The notes: a model not told the origin generated them from the letters alone. 37,365 bases of DNA from Aquimarina agarilytica ZC1 (GCF_000255455.1 NZ_JH621247.1:1-37365), one strand, 5' to 3'; counted from the stretch's first letter, positions 1-8,654 are shown. Made by a program: numbers and translations.

Positions 1-2258
1 CTGATACACCTTCAGGTACATATGTAGTAGAATATGAGATTTGTGAAGTTGGAGCAAGTCCAGTGAATTGTGATAAAGCAGAAGCTACTATAGTTGTTGC
101 GAATCCAATAGTTGCGACTGATGAAGACTTTAGTGCTACCCCATTAACCGTAGGAGATAGTAGTCCAAGTGTTATTGATATGAACGACACTTTGGATGGA
201 AGTGGTCCAGTAACCGTTGGAATAAATCCTGGTGATGTAGGTTTAACAGGTACTAATGTTCCAGCAGGTTTAACATTTAATCCAGATGGTACGATTAGTG
301 TTGATGCTGATACACCTTCAGGTACTTATGTAGTAGAATATGAGATTTGTGAAGTTGGAGCAAATCCAGCGAATTGTGATAAAGCAGAAGCTACTATAGT
401 CGTAGCGAATCCAATAGTTGCGACTGATGAAACTTTAGCTCCAGTAGATACGTTAGGAGGCGATGTTACAATACCTTCAGTAATAGATTCTGGAGAAACT
501 TTAGCAGGAACACCAGTTACTGTTGGTACAGGAGCAGGTGATGTTACAGTTAGCCCTAACCCAAGTGGAAGTACCCCTGTAGGTTTTACATTAAATAATG
601 ATGGCTCAATAGTTGTCCCAGAGAATACACCTTCAGGAACTTATACTGTAGATTATCAGATTTGTGAAAATGGGTCAACACCAGCAAATTGTGCAATGGC
701 TACAGCTACAGTTATTATTGATAATTCGATAGTAGCTACTAGTGAAACTTTAGCTTCAGTAAATACTGTGGGAGGCGATACTACTACACCATCAGTAATT
801 GATTCTGATGAAACTTTAGCTGGTATTCCTGTTGTTATTGGTACAAGCCCTGGAGAGATTACAGTAAATGATAACCCAAACACAACGAATCCAACAGGGT
901 TTATTGTTAATCCAAATGGTACTATTACAGTGCCTGAAGGAACACCTTCTGGTTCTTATGATATAGAATATGAAATTTGTGAGAATGGAGCTTCACCAGT
1001 AAATTGTGCTATAGCTGTAGCAACTGTTGTAATTGAAAACCCAATCGAAGCTGAAATAGATGACTATACTACAACATCAATTACAGGAGGAGCATCTACA
1101 CCTAATATTTTAGGTAATGATACTTTAGCGGGTAGCCCTGTAGTTTTAGGAAGTGCTCCTGGAGAGGTTAGTTTAATAGGAACTAATGTTCCTAGCGAAT
1201 TAACATTGAATCCTGATGGAACAATTACCGTAAGTTCTACGGCGTCTACAGGAACGTATACACTAGAATATCAGATTTGTGAAAATGGTACAACACCTGT
1301 AAGTTGTGATACTGCAACAGCTACCGTTAGAGTAGAAAACTCATTAGTAGCATCGAATGATGACTTTACATCTACTCCTTTTGGAACAGGATCTACTACG
1401 CCAAGTATTTTGGATAATGACTCTTTAAATGATTTAGGACCAGTTGTACCAGGAACAGGAATAGGAGAAGTAACTTTAAGTCCAGTAAATATACCTGAAG
1501 ACCTAACTCTTAACCCAGATGGAACGATTACCATTGCGGATGAGGCTTTGCCAGGAACTTACACATTAGAGTATCAAATTTGTGAAAATGGAGCAAACCC
1601 GGCAAAATGTGAAACTGCAACAGCTTCTATAGAAGTATTGGATGATCCAATCCAGGCGACTAATGATGATTTCACAGCCACACGTTTTAGTCCAGGGGAT
1701 ACTACTATTATTGTTATAGGCGATAATGATACCTTAAACAATGAACCTATTGATCTCGGTATAGGTACTGGTCAGGTTACTATTACAGATAATCCTAATG
1801 GAACAAATCCAGAAGGAATTAAGGTTAATCCTGATGGTACAGTGACTATAGACTTAGATGTAAAGTCTGGTTCTTTTGTAGTGGAATACCAAATTTGTGA
1901 GAACGATGCTGTTCCAGCAAATTGTGATGTTGCTTCTGTTTTAATAGAAGTAGCGGCTGGAGATGTAGAGGTATTTAATGGTTTATCTCCTGATGGGAAT
2001 GGATTAAACGATTTCTTGAGAATTGATGGACTCCAAGACACATCAAGCAATTCGATTGAAATTTATAATAGATGGGGAGTTAAGGTTTACGAAACTAAAA
2101 ATTACGGTTCGAACGGTAACGTATTTAGAGGTTTCTCTAATGGACGTGTAACGATAGATGAAAACCAATTACTTCCAACAGGTACTTATTTCTATGTTTT
2201 GAATTATACAAAAGACAATAGAAATGAAGTGAAACAAGGTTATATATATATAAACTAA
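1..2258 (+). CDS. Repetitive surface adhesin with CHU_C (T9SS type B) sorting domain, 5'-partial
   Basis: The reading frame is open from base 3, so the gene begins before the window; an ATG at 63 is internal. The protein is a chain of about six full ~100-residue repeats plus part of another. Each repeat ends in a phrase like EYQICENG..P.NC followed by A.A.V.V..PI.A. The repeats have the look of Ig-like/cadherin-like beta-sandwich adhesin modules. The last ~95 residues match the gliding-motility-associated C-terminal domain (CHU_C, TIGR04131): SPDGNGLNDF, IYNRWG.KVYE, PTGTYFYVLNY and a terminal QGYIYIN. That domain is a type B T9SS signal. It is followed directly by a PorP/SprF gene and an OmpA-family gene, the arrangement known from sprB-like loci. 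It is inferred to be a cell-surface adhesin; the ligand is unknown. The DNA at 1-125 and 301-425 is nearly identical, which suggests recent repeat duplication. Confidence 0.85.
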   Translation, partial: DTPSGTYVVEYEICEVGASPVNCDKAEATIVVANPIVATDEDFSATPLTVGDSSPSVIDMNDTLDGSGPVTVGINPGDVGLTGTNVPAGLTFNPDGTISVDADTPSGTYVVEYEICEVGANPANCDKAEATIVVANPIVATDETLAPVDTLGGDVTIPSVIDSGETLAGTPVTVGTGAGDVTVSPNPSGSTPVGFTLNNDGSIVVPENTPSGTYTVDYQICENGSTPANCAMATATVIIDNSIVATSETLASVNTVGGDTTTPSVIDSDETLAGIPVVIGTSPGEITVNDNPNTTNPTGFIVNPNGTITVPEGTPSGSYDIEYEICENGASPVNCAIAVATVVIENPIEAEIDDYTTTSITGGASTPNILGNDTLAGSPVVLGSAPGEVSLIGTNVPSELTLNPDGTITVSSTASTGTYTLEYQICENGTTPVSCDTATATVRVENSLVASNDDFTSTPFGTGSTTPSILDNDSLNDLGPVVPGTGIGEVTLSPVNIPEDLTLNPDGTITIADEALPGTYTLEYQICENGANPAKCETATASIEVLDDPIQATNDDFTATRFSPGDTTIIVIGDNDTLNNEPIDLGIGTGQVTITDNPNGTNPEGIKVNPDGTVTIDLDVKSGSFVVEYQICENDAVPANCDVASVLIEVAAGDVEVFNGLSPDGNGLNDFLRIDGLQDTSSNSIEIYNRWGVKVYETKNYGSNGNVFRGFSNGRVTIDENQLLPTGTYFYVLNYTKDNRNEVKQGYIYIN

Positions 2259-2274
2259 ATCATCTTAATATCAT

Positions 2275-2300
2275 TGGCTCTGTAATTTTATGCAGAGCCA
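2275..2300 (+). other. Intercistronic stem-loop
   Basis: TGGCTCTG (2275-2282) pairs perfectly with CAGAGCCA (2293-2300) over a 10-nt loop, in the 62-nt gap between the adhesin and the PorP/SprF gene. No long T run follows, so it may be a partial attenuator or an RNA-processing/stabilising hairpin rather than a full terminator. Confidence 0.5.
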
Positions 2301-2320
2301 TGATTTAAATCATAAATATC

Positions 2321-3271
2321 ATGGAAAAGAAATTTTTTAGATCAGCTATGGTAATTTTAGGAATTATTATTTCTACAGTTGCACAAGCACAGCAAGATCC
2401 TCAATATACCCAGTATATGTATAACCCTTCTGTAGTTAATCCTGCTTACGCAGGGTCAAGAGATGTGTTAAGTATTGTTGGATTACACAGAAGTCAATGG
2501 GTTGGAGTAGAGGGAGCACCTAGAACACAAACCTTAGGGATTCATTCTCCAATAGGTATAGGTCGAGTTGGTTTAGGAGGGAATATTGTACACGATGAAA
2601 TAGGGCCATCTCAAGAGACCTATTTGACTGCAGACTTTTCATATACAATTCCAACTTCTGAAAAAGGTAATTTAAGCTTTGGTATTAAAGCTGGAGCTCA
2701 TATTTTAGATGTTGATTTTACTAAATTGAATATATCTGATGCAGGTGATATCTTCGATAGAAACATAGATAATAAAGTAAGTCCTAATATTGGATTAGGT
2801 TTGTTTTATTACACGGATAAGTTCTATTTAGGGTTAAGTGCTCCTAATTTACTTCAAACTAGACATTTTGATAATGTGAATATCAATACCTCAACAGGTT
2901 CTAGTTTTTTATCTAAAGAGCGAGTACACTATTATATTACTACAGGTAGGACATTTGATTTAAGTAGTAATGTGAAGTTTAAACCCGCGATCCTTTCAAA
3001 GATTGTCTTTGGTGCACCATTACAATTAGATCTTACGGCTAACTTTTTAATATGGGAGAAGTTAACTCTGGGTGCTGCCTATAGATGGAGTGCTGCTTGG
3101 AGTGCATTAGCAGGTTTTCAAATATCAGATAGTTTAATGATTGGCTTCGGCTATGATCGAGAAACGACTCCGTTAGGGGATACTTCATTCAATGATGGAA
3201 GTTATGAGGTAATGATGCGATTTGAACTTTTCAGAAAGCAGAATAAAATAATAACACCAAGATTCTTCTAA
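2321..3271 (+). CDS. PorP/SprF family type IX secretion outer-membrane protein
   Basis: This 316-residue protein begins with a signal peptide (MEKKFFRSAMVILGI...AQA) followed by QDPQYTQYMYNP...NPAYAGSR, the hallmark start of the PorP/SprF family (TIGR03519). Further family marks are LHRSQWVG and the alternating beta-barrel-like segments with GLGG and GLGLFYY. Members are outer-membrane proteins that accompany T9SS substrates carrying type B (CHU_C) domains, and SprF is needed for SprB to reach the surface in Flavobacterium johnsoniae. It lies 62 nt after the adhesin and 12 nt before the OmpA-family gene, so it is probably part of one operon and specific for the upstream adhesin. The family assignment is firm; the partner is inferred from gene order. 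Confidence 0.9.
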   Translation: MEKKFFRSAMVILGIIISTVAQAQQDPQYTQYMYNPSVVNPAYAGSRDVLSIVGLHRSQWVGVEGAPRTQTLGIHSPIGIGRVGLGGNIVHDEIGPSQETYLTADFSYTIPTSEKGNLSFGIKAGAHILDVDFTKLNISDAGDIFDRNIDNKVSPNIGLGLFYYTDKFYLGLSAPNLLQTRHFDNVNINTSTGSSFLSKERVHYYITTGRTFDLSSNVKFKPAILSKIVFGAPLQLDLTANFLIWEKLTLGAAYRWSAAWSALAGFQISDSLMIGFGYDRETTPLGDTSFNDGSYEVMMRFELFRKQNKIITPRFF

Positions 3272-3283
3272 ACTTAATTGATT

Positions 3284-5269
3284 ATGAATACTAAAAATAT
3301 TAAAAACGTCATATTATATTCTTTCTTGGGGTTTTCAGCATTAGTTGCTCAGGAACAAAAGATAAAAAAAGCAAATAAAGCTTTTGAAAATTACGCATAT
3401 ATAGATGCTCAAAAAACATATTTATCCGTTGTAGAACAAGGGTATACTTCTGCAGATGTATATGAGAAATTAGGAGACTCTTATTACTTTAATGCGGATT
3501 TAGAAAGTGCTGCTATTTGGTATGGTAAATTATTTTATGAATACGCCTCGAATGTTAAGCCAGAGTATCTATTTAGGTATAGTCACGCATTAAAGAATAT
3601 TGGTAATTATGAATTATCAGATAAAGTAATGGAGCAGTTTGGCAAAGTTACTGGGGTAAAAGAGCAACGTGTAAAATTCTTTAATAAGGATCGTAACTAC
3701 TTGGCATTAATAGAAAAGCAATCAGGTAAGTTTAAAGTATATAATGTAGAAGGCGTAAATACTTCGGGTTCAGATTTTGGGCCAAGTTATTATAACGATA
3801 ACACTATTTATTTTGCATCTGATCGCTCGAATATAGCTAAAAAAAATATTCATACTTGGACTAATGCACCTTTTTTAAATCTTTTTAAGGCTGATAAAGA
3901 TTCGAATCAACTTACGAATTTAAATAACTCTTCAAAAGTAAACGGGAATATTAACTCTAAGTACCACGAATCTTCAACTGTATTTACTAAAGATGGTAAA
4001 ACAATGTATTTTACTAGAAACAATTATACAGACAAAAAGAAGAAATCAGATACTAATGGCACTACAAAGTTAAAACTTTACAGAGCCGTTTTAAAAGACG
4101 GAAGATGGTCAAATGAATTAGAGTTGCCTTTTAATAGCGATGAATATTCTGTAGCGCACCCAGCATTATCAAAGGATGAAAAAAGGCTTTATTTTGCAAG
4201 TGATATGAAAGGAACAAAAGGGCTTTCAGATTTATTTTTTGTGGAGATTCTTGGGGTAAACAAATATAGCGAGCCTCAAAATTTGGGAAGTAATATAAAT
4301 ACAGAAGGAAGAGAAACCTTTCCTTTTATTTCTAATAATGGGGATTTGTTTTTTGCCAGTGATGGACATATTGGACTTGGAGGCCTTGACATCTTTATAG
4401 CTAAAGCTACACCTAGTAAGAAAAATTTCGAAGAGGCTTACAATGTAGGGAAACCTATTAATAGCAAATATGATGATTTTTCTTTTATTCTAAATTCATC
4501 AAAAAAAGAAGGATATTTTACTAGTAATCGTGAAGGAGGTTTAGGGAATGATGATATCTATGCATTCGAACAAGTAGAAGAGTTGATTACAACATGTGAC
4601 CAGTACTTGAAAGGTATAATAACTGATGCAGAAACAAGAGCACTTTTACCAGGATCAAAAGTAACCTTGTTAACTGAAGATTTAAAGCCTATTACTTCTA
4701 CGGTCGCAGATGGTAATGCATTTTATGAGTTACCAATAGAATGTGATAATAAATATGTAATCCGAGCAGAAGAACCTAATTATAAACCAACTGAAGTTGA
4801 TTTTGCATCCTCATCGGTTTTTGAGTTCAATCATAACCAGCCAATTCAATTAAGAAAAGGAGCTCCTATTATTAATAATGTGGCAGCCAAGGTTGGTGAT
4901 GATTTAGCAAAATTGCTACAGCTAAACCCTATTTATTTTGATTTCGATAAAGATTTTATTCGTCCTGACGCAGCTTTAGAATTACAAAAGGTGATAGCAG
5001 TTATGAAAGAATATCCAAATTTAGAAATAGATGTTAGAAGTCATACGGATAGTAGAGCACCTTTTGCTTACAATATTGACCTAAGTACTCGAAGAAATAA
5101 AAATACGATCAAGTACATTGTAGAAAAAGGAGGTATGTCTACTTCTCGATTGACAGGTAGAGGATACGGTGAAATAGAACTTACTAATGAATGTGCTGAT
5201 GGAGTTAATTGTAGTGAAGAAAAGCATCAATTAAATAGAAGAAGTGAGTTTATTATTGTAAAGCAATAA
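3284..5269 (+). CDS. OmpA-family protein with PD40-type propeller repeats
   Basis: The ATG at 3284 is preferred over the in-frame TTG at 3278; it gives MNTKNIKNVILYSFLGFSAL and a signal peptide ending near VAQ. After a TPR-like N-terminal part (about residues 25-125) comes a PD40/WD40-like beta-propeller region (TIYFASDR, TMYFTRN, RLYFASD, DLFFASDG, GYFTSNREGG.GNDDIY). A short carboxypeptidase-regulatory-like domain follows (KGIITDAETRALLPG). The C-terminal OmpA domain (last ~120 residues) has IYFDFDKDFI, a TDSRA loop and LSTRRN, the peptidoglycan-binding signature. Such proteins are the third member of CHU_C/SprF gene sets and probably anchor the export complex to peptidoglycan. The gene ends in a strong terminator at 5313. 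Confidence 0.88.
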   Translation: MNTKNIKNVILYSFLGFSALVAQEQKIKKANKAFENYAYIDAQKTYLSVVEQGYTSADVYEKLGDSYYFNADLESAAIWYGKLFYEYASNVKPEYLFRYSHALKNIGNYELSDKVMEQFGKVTGVKEQRVKFFNKDRNYLALIEKQSGKFKVYNVEGVNTSGSDFGPSYYNDNTIYFASDRSNIAKKNIHTWTNAPFLNLFKADKDSNQLTNLNNSSKVNGNINSKYHESSTVFTKDGKTMYFTRNNYTDKKKKSDTNGTTKLKLYRAVLKDGRWSNELELPFNSDEYSVAHPALSKDEKRLYFASDMKGTKGLSDLFFVEILGVNKYSEPQNLGSNINTEGRETFPFISNNGDLFFASDGHIGLGGLDIFIAKATPSKKNFEEAYNVGKPINSKYDDFSFILNSSKKEGYFTSNREGGLGNDDIYAFEQVEELITTCDQYLKGIITDAETRALLPGSKVTLLTEDLKPITSTVADGNAFYELPIECDNKYVIRAEEPNYKPTEVDFASSSVFEFNHNQPIQLRKGAPIINNVAAKVGDDLAKLLQLNPIYFDFDKDFIRPDAALELQKVIAVMKEYPNLEIDVRSHTDSRAPFAYNIDLSTRRNKNTIKYIVEKGGMSTSRLTGRGYGEIELTNECADGVNCSEEKHQLNRRSEFIIVKQ

Positions 5270-5312
5270 TTATTTTTGTTTTATGCATTTATAAGTTAGT
5301 AGTAATTAATGT

Positions 5313-5352
5313 AAAAATCGTCTGGAAATTTAAATTCCCAGACGATTTTTTT
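5313..5352 (+). terminator. Rho-independent terminator of the adhesin/SprF/OmpA operon
   Basis: A-rich AAAAATCGTCTGG pairs with CCAGACGATTTTT across an AT loop and is followed by a run of T. It lies 44 nt after the OmpA-family stop codon. Confidence 0.85.
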
Positions 5353-5368
5353 TATTTGAGTGTATAAA

Positions 5369-5908
5369 ACCACCGTCAAAGACGGTGGTCATGTTTTAAG
5401 GGCTTTGCCGTTCTTTAGATTTGACCATCAAAACTCTTTTCAAGATGAGTAAATATAGAAAACTAACGCACGTGTATTACAAGTGTAACTACCACATTGT
5501 TTTCACTCCTAAGTACTAATTTCGTGTTCTATTAGGAATGATAAAATCATTAATCGAACATGACTTTCAGGTTCTCAGTAGTTGGAAAGATGTTCAAATT
5601 CAAGAGTTGAATAATCAAAAAGGTCATGTTTATATGGTCTGCTCTATTCCTCCCAAGATATCAGTGTCGCAATATATAGGGATTATTAAAGAAAAAATAG
5701 CAATTAAACTTTTTAAAACATATCCAAGCCTAAAGCAAAAACCATAATGGGGAAATCATTTTTGGTCAAGAGGTTATTTTGTTAGAACGATTGGTTTGGA
5801 TGAAGGCATGATAAAAAGGTCTGTAAAGTATCAATCTCACAACGAAGGGAATTAAGGTGTTGCCCCTGTAGGGCTAATCTGAAAATCAAAGCCTCCGTTC
5901 TAACGGAG
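5369..5908 (+). mobile_element. Degenerate IS200/IS605-type insertion sequence (tnpA only)
   Basis: The element is bounded by a left-end hairpin at 5369-5389 (CCACCGTC, loop AAA, GACGGTGG) and a right-end hairpin at 5893-5908 (CTCCGTT / AACGGAG). Subterminal single-strand hairpins of this kind are what Y1 transposases recognise. It encloses a broken tnpA at 5445-5855. A small GCCC/GGGC stem near 5860 lies after the gene. No tnpB/IscB-like gene or omega-RNA guide region is present. Confidence 0.7.
5445..5855 (+). pseudogene. tnpA: IS200-family transposase TnpA, two in-frame stops
   Basis: The frame from ATG 5445 (MSKYRKLTHVYYKCNYHIVF) to the stop at 5853 keeps full family length (~136 codons) and the family phrases WKDVQIQELN, CSIPPKISVS and WGNHFWSRGYF. 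It is interrupted by TAA at 5517-5519 (after FTPKY) and TAA at 5745-5747 (after KQKP). The HUH metal motif, normally HVH before MVCSIPP, reads HVY, and the tyrosine usually seen in RYVKYQ is serine (RSVKYQ). Both changes would kill catalysis (family knowledge; alignment not run). The element is dead unless it is mobilised in trans. Confidence 0.8.
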
Positions 5909-5955
5909 ATTTTTTACTTAAAGTATCAAAGCCTTATTATGTAGCCTTCAGTATT

Positions 5956-5997
5956 AAAACGCTGTAGGTCTAATATGTAAAATCAAAGCGTTTTTTT
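5956..5997 (+). terminator. Possible terminator hairpin
   Basis: AAAACGCT (5956-5963) pairs with AGCGTTTT (5987-5994) followed by more T. The loop is long (23 nt), so this is a weak call. Confidence 0.35.
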
Positions 5998-6005
5998 AAA
6001 TTACA

Positions 6006-6047
6006 TGTCGTAATATTGTTATATGTTGTCGTAATAGTTTAATTTTG
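6006..6047 (+). promoter_or_regulatory. Promoter with two 10-bp direct repeats 21 bp apart (LytTR-like operator)
   Basis: TGTCGTAATA occurs at 6006-6015 and again, identical, at 6027-6036. The second copy lies just upstream of a flavobacterial -7 box TAATTTTG (6040-6047). Two ~9-10 bp direct repeats with a 21-bp period are the classic layout of LytTR-domain response-regulator sites. The first start codon downstream (6066) belongs to a broken gene; the next intact gene starts at 6225. Confidence 0.5.
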
Positions 6048-6065
6048 CCCAGCAAACCTAAGAAA

Positions 6066-6190
6066 ATGAAAAGAAACGTTTCTGAACTTTTTAATAGTTA
6101 TGCCATTCATATTTTCTCATGGGCAAGACTTAGATTACAAAAATCTAGACAGTGCGGATTAAAAAGGTGTTGGCAACAATAAGGGTGCGT
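6066..6190 (+). pseudogene. Remnant of the start of a secreted protein
   Basis: From ATG 6066 the frame reads MKRNVSELF. A one-base shift then continues as LIVMPFIFSHGQDLDYKN, which together makes a convincing signal peptide ending SHGQ followed by a mature start. A stop codon follows after LDSAD, and the same frame resumes as KGVGNNKGAFN. It sits about 18 nt after a good -7 box. The protein family cannot be told from so little. The call rests only on the signal-peptide look, the reading-frame repair and the promoter. Confidence 0.35.
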
Positions 6191-6224
6191 TCAACATACA
6201 TAAATAACCTTTAATATTAATTTT

Positions 6225-6998
6225 ATGAAAACCAAATTACTTTATCTTTTTACTTTTATTACTACTTTATCCTTTAGTCAAACAAATTTAGTCCCAAATG
6301 GGAATGTTGAAAGTTGGACAAATTCTACAACATTAGATAATTGGATAACCGAAAACAATGTTTCTCAAAACACTACTGACTCAACGGAAGGAAATTCAAG
6401 CGCATCTTTATTAATCATTGGTAATAGTTCAGTTAACCCAAAAATTGTTACAAAAGTTCCTTTAACGAGTGGTATAACTTATACTGTTAGTTACAAATTT
6501 AAATATACGACTTCGAGTTTTACTGGATCTAGATCCGTATGCTTAAAATTAGTTAAAGATGGTAGTGCAACTACAACAACTAGGTGCTCAACACTTAATG
6601 ATAACTTATGGAATTTTAAAGAAATAACATTCACTCCTGATCAAACAGGAGATTATGATTTAAGTATTTCAACGTCCAATTTTTCTGGCATCAATACATT
6701 TGAAGTACTAATTGATGATATAAAAGTTTTTGATCCTTTAAATTTGAGCGTTGATTATTTTAAAAATGATGATCAAAATCAAAATATTTATCCAACAATT
6801 ACAAATGGAAAAATCTATTTTGATAAAATAGAAAACGTTGATGAACTTAATATTTCAGTTTTTAATTGTATTGGGCAAAAAGAAAATTTTGTGGTTAACA
6901 ATAATACAATTGACTTATCTAGACTAGCGACTGGAATATATTTTATAAGTTTGAAAACAGACAAGCTGAACACTGTAAAAAGAATTCTAAAAAAATAA
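6225..6998 (+). CDS. Secreted carbohydrate-binding-like protein with T9SS type A tail
   Basis: The 257-residue protein starts with a signal peptide (MKTKLLYLFTFITTLSFSQ). Residues ~20-170 form one jelly-roll-like domain: LVPNGNVESW at the start, repeated T/S-rich strands, and a final FEVLIDDIKVFD. This resembles CBM4_9-type or related carbohydrate-binding domains by overall look only. The last ~75 residues are a Por_Secre_tail-like T9SS signal (IYPTITNGKIYF, ISVFNCIGQ, LATGIYFISLKT...KRILKK). There is no catalytic motif. With algal-polysaccharide GH16 genes nearby, a surface glycan-binding role is plausible but inferred. Confidence 0.65.
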   Translation: MKTKLLYLFTFITTLSFSQTNLVPNGNVESWTNSTTLDNWITENNVSQNTTDSTEGNSSASLLIIGNSSVNPKIVTKVPLTSGITYTVSYKFKYTTSSFTGSRSVCLKLVKDGSATTTTRCSTLNDNLWNFKEITFTPDQTGDYDLSISTSNFSGINTFEVLIDDIKVFDPLNLSVDYFKNDDQNQNIYPTITNGKIYFDKIENVDELNISVFNCIGQKENFVVNNNTIDLSRLATGIYFISLKTDKLNTVKRILKK

Positions 6999-7125
6999 TA
7001 CAGTTGCCAATACTGTATCACAGAAATAATAAGGTTTGAGATGGGAGTTTAGTGAGAAACCCTTCATCTAAAGTAGGAAGAAAAAATGCGCAAAGAAATG
7101 CTATTTATTTCAACTAAAAACCATA

Positions 7126-7300
7126 GACTTTCAGAATGGAATTAATTGTGCTTGGGTGAATTACATCAAGAGATGTAGGTTATTCTAAAAAGGAATCAAA
7201 AAATTTAAAACCGGATCTTACTGAATTTAGGAAACGTATAGAATCAGTTAAAAATGCTGGTGGTAATCGAATACGATGGTGGTGGCACACGAATGTCTAG
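7126..7300 (+). pseudogene. Fragment of a secreted glycoside hydrolase, frameshifted and truncated
   Basis: From 7126 the frame reads DFQNGINCAWVNYI. After a one-base shift near 7168 it continues as RDVGYSKKESKNLKPDLTEF and on to NAGGNRIRWWWHTNV, then a stop at 7298-7300. The pattern GINxAWxNFxRDVG...GGNxxRWWxHTNG is one I recall from the N-terminal part of flavobacterial cellulase-fold (GH5-like) secreted hydrolases. About 60 codons survive. The rest is missing and the IS256-type element begins about 30 bp later. The family call is from memory of that motif. Confidence 0.5.
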
Positions 7301-7365
7301 ATAAGTCCTGTTTTATACACTATCCCGTAAAGTGTGTAAGTTTAAAATATGGAGGGTTTAGCTTT

Positions 7366-8525
7366 TTAAAGTTGAACCCTTTCTTTAAATATAGTTAAAA
7401 ACAGATCCAAAATTATTCCCCAATTTCTAATAGGTATAGTCCATTTTTTAGTTGATTCTCTCAAAGCTAAAAAGGTAGACTTCATAACAGCATTATCTGT
7501 TGGGAATGAGAGTTTGTTTTTAGTGTATTTACGGATTTTACCATTTAGATCTTCAATAAGATTAGTAGTGTAAATTATCTTCCTAATCCCGACAGGGAAG
7601 TCATAAAATACGGTTAATTTCTCCCAGTTATCACGCCAACTTTTAACAGCATAAGAGTACTTTGATTCCCATTTTTGAGCAAAATCGTTTAATGTAGCTT
7701 CTGCTGCATTCTTGGTAGGAGAATTATATATTTCCTTCATGTCAGCAGCGAACTCCTTTTGTCCTTACATACTATATATTTGGCTGCATTTCTAATCTGA
7801 TGTACTAGGCAAATTTGAGTAGTTGATTCAGGTAATATATTACGAATAGTCTGTGTAAATCCAATGAGATTACCCGTTGCTGTGATCAGTAAATCTTCTA
7901 CACCTCGAGTCTTCATATCTATAAGTACATTCATCCAAAAGGCTGCTGATTCATTTTTGCCAAGCCATAATCCAAGAACATCTTTCTTACCATCTCTAAG
8001 TAGGTCAACAGCTATATACATAGTCTTGTTAATCACTTTTTAGTTTTCTCTAATCTCAAAAACGATGCCATCCATTCAGGTAATTAAATAAACAGGTTCT
8101 AAAGGTCTATTTTGCCAAGCAATAATATCATTGCTTATACGATCTGTAATTCTTTAAATTGTAGAGGTAGAGATATCAGAATTACTCATTGCTTTTGCAT
8201 ATAGGCTTATGACGACATTTTCAATACCATCAACTATATTTTATCGCTTAGGAACCATCCATTGGATTAAAAGATGATTTACGATCTCGAGGAACCTTAA
8301 TTTCGGTCTTTCCTAATGATGTTTTTATCTTTTTTGTAGAATACTTATTACGAGAATTAGTATTCTCTGATTTTTGATGTTTCACATAATTAAGGTGAGC
8401 ATCCAATTCGACTTCTAGAATTTTTTCAACTCTGGCTTTTGAATCGATTTAAGAAAACTAGTAAGCTTTTTTCCTATTTTGAATTGCTTAAAAAATTCAT
8501 CGTTCAAGAAATCTTCTTTTTTCAT
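7366..8525 (-). pseudogene. IS256-family transposase, multiply frameshifted
   Basis: Reading the minus strand from ATG 8525: MKKEDFLNDEFFKQFK...SFLKSIQK, then (after a lost A) LEVELDAHLNYVKHQKSEN, IKVPRDRKSSFNP, VDGIENVVISLYAKAMSNSDI, RPLEPVYLIT and MYIAVDLLRDGKKDVLGLWL. It continues to HQIRNAAKYIV, and, after another lost A at ~7743, to MKEIYNSP...[29 protein letters not shown] and a terminal ERVQL. Lesions include at least two one-base deletions in A runs, several stop codons and an apparent internal deletion of about 14 codons between SNSDI and STSTI. The family assignment is clear; the gene cannot be active. Confidence 0.85.
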
Positions 8526-8553
8526 AAGTGCATAAAATTTAAATTTGATCAAA

Positions 8554-8585
8554 AAAATATCTGGGGTCATGACCCCAGATATTTT
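8554..8585. other. 32-bp perfect palindrome at the IS256 end
   Basis: A perfect palindrome centred between 8569 and 8570, with a GC-rich core CTGGGGTCATGACCCCAG and A/T flanks. It would form a bidirectional terminator-like hairpin. It overlaps the outer inverted repeat of the IS256-type element and lies upstream of the transposase start, so it could shield the element from outside transcription. Confidence 0.6.
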
Positions 8586-8620
8586 AAACTTTACACACTT
8601 GGTGATATACTACTAAAAAA

Positions 8621-8654
8621 AAATCATCTAGAAATTTTACTTTCTAGATGATTT
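8621..8654 (-). terminator. Terminator of the first GH16 gene
   Basis: A perfect 14-bp stem AAATCATCTAGAAA / TTTCTAGATGATTT with a 6-nt loop. On the minus strand it is followed by a T run. It lies 62 nt past the stop codon at 8717. Confidence 0.85.

Larger units (their letters stand above)
7330..8600 (-). mobile_element. Degenerate IS256-family insertion sequence
   Basis: Imperfect terminal inverted repeats lie at 7330-7350 (AAGTGTGTAAGTTTAAAATA) and, inverted, at 8579-8600 (AAGTGTGTAAAGTTTAAAAT on the minus strand). They enclose a broken IS256/mutator-type transposase on the minus strand. I could not define a clean 8-9 bp target duplication. Confidence 0.7.

Noticed and set aside
1..1960. 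CRISPR-like regular repetition
   Set aside because: The ~300-bp period is coding, in frame and matches the adhesin repeats; there are no short direct repeats with unique spacers.
8439..8651. 70-codon plus-strand frame
   Set aside because: It is antisense to the start of the IS256-type transposase and runs through the palindrome and terminator; it is not a gene.
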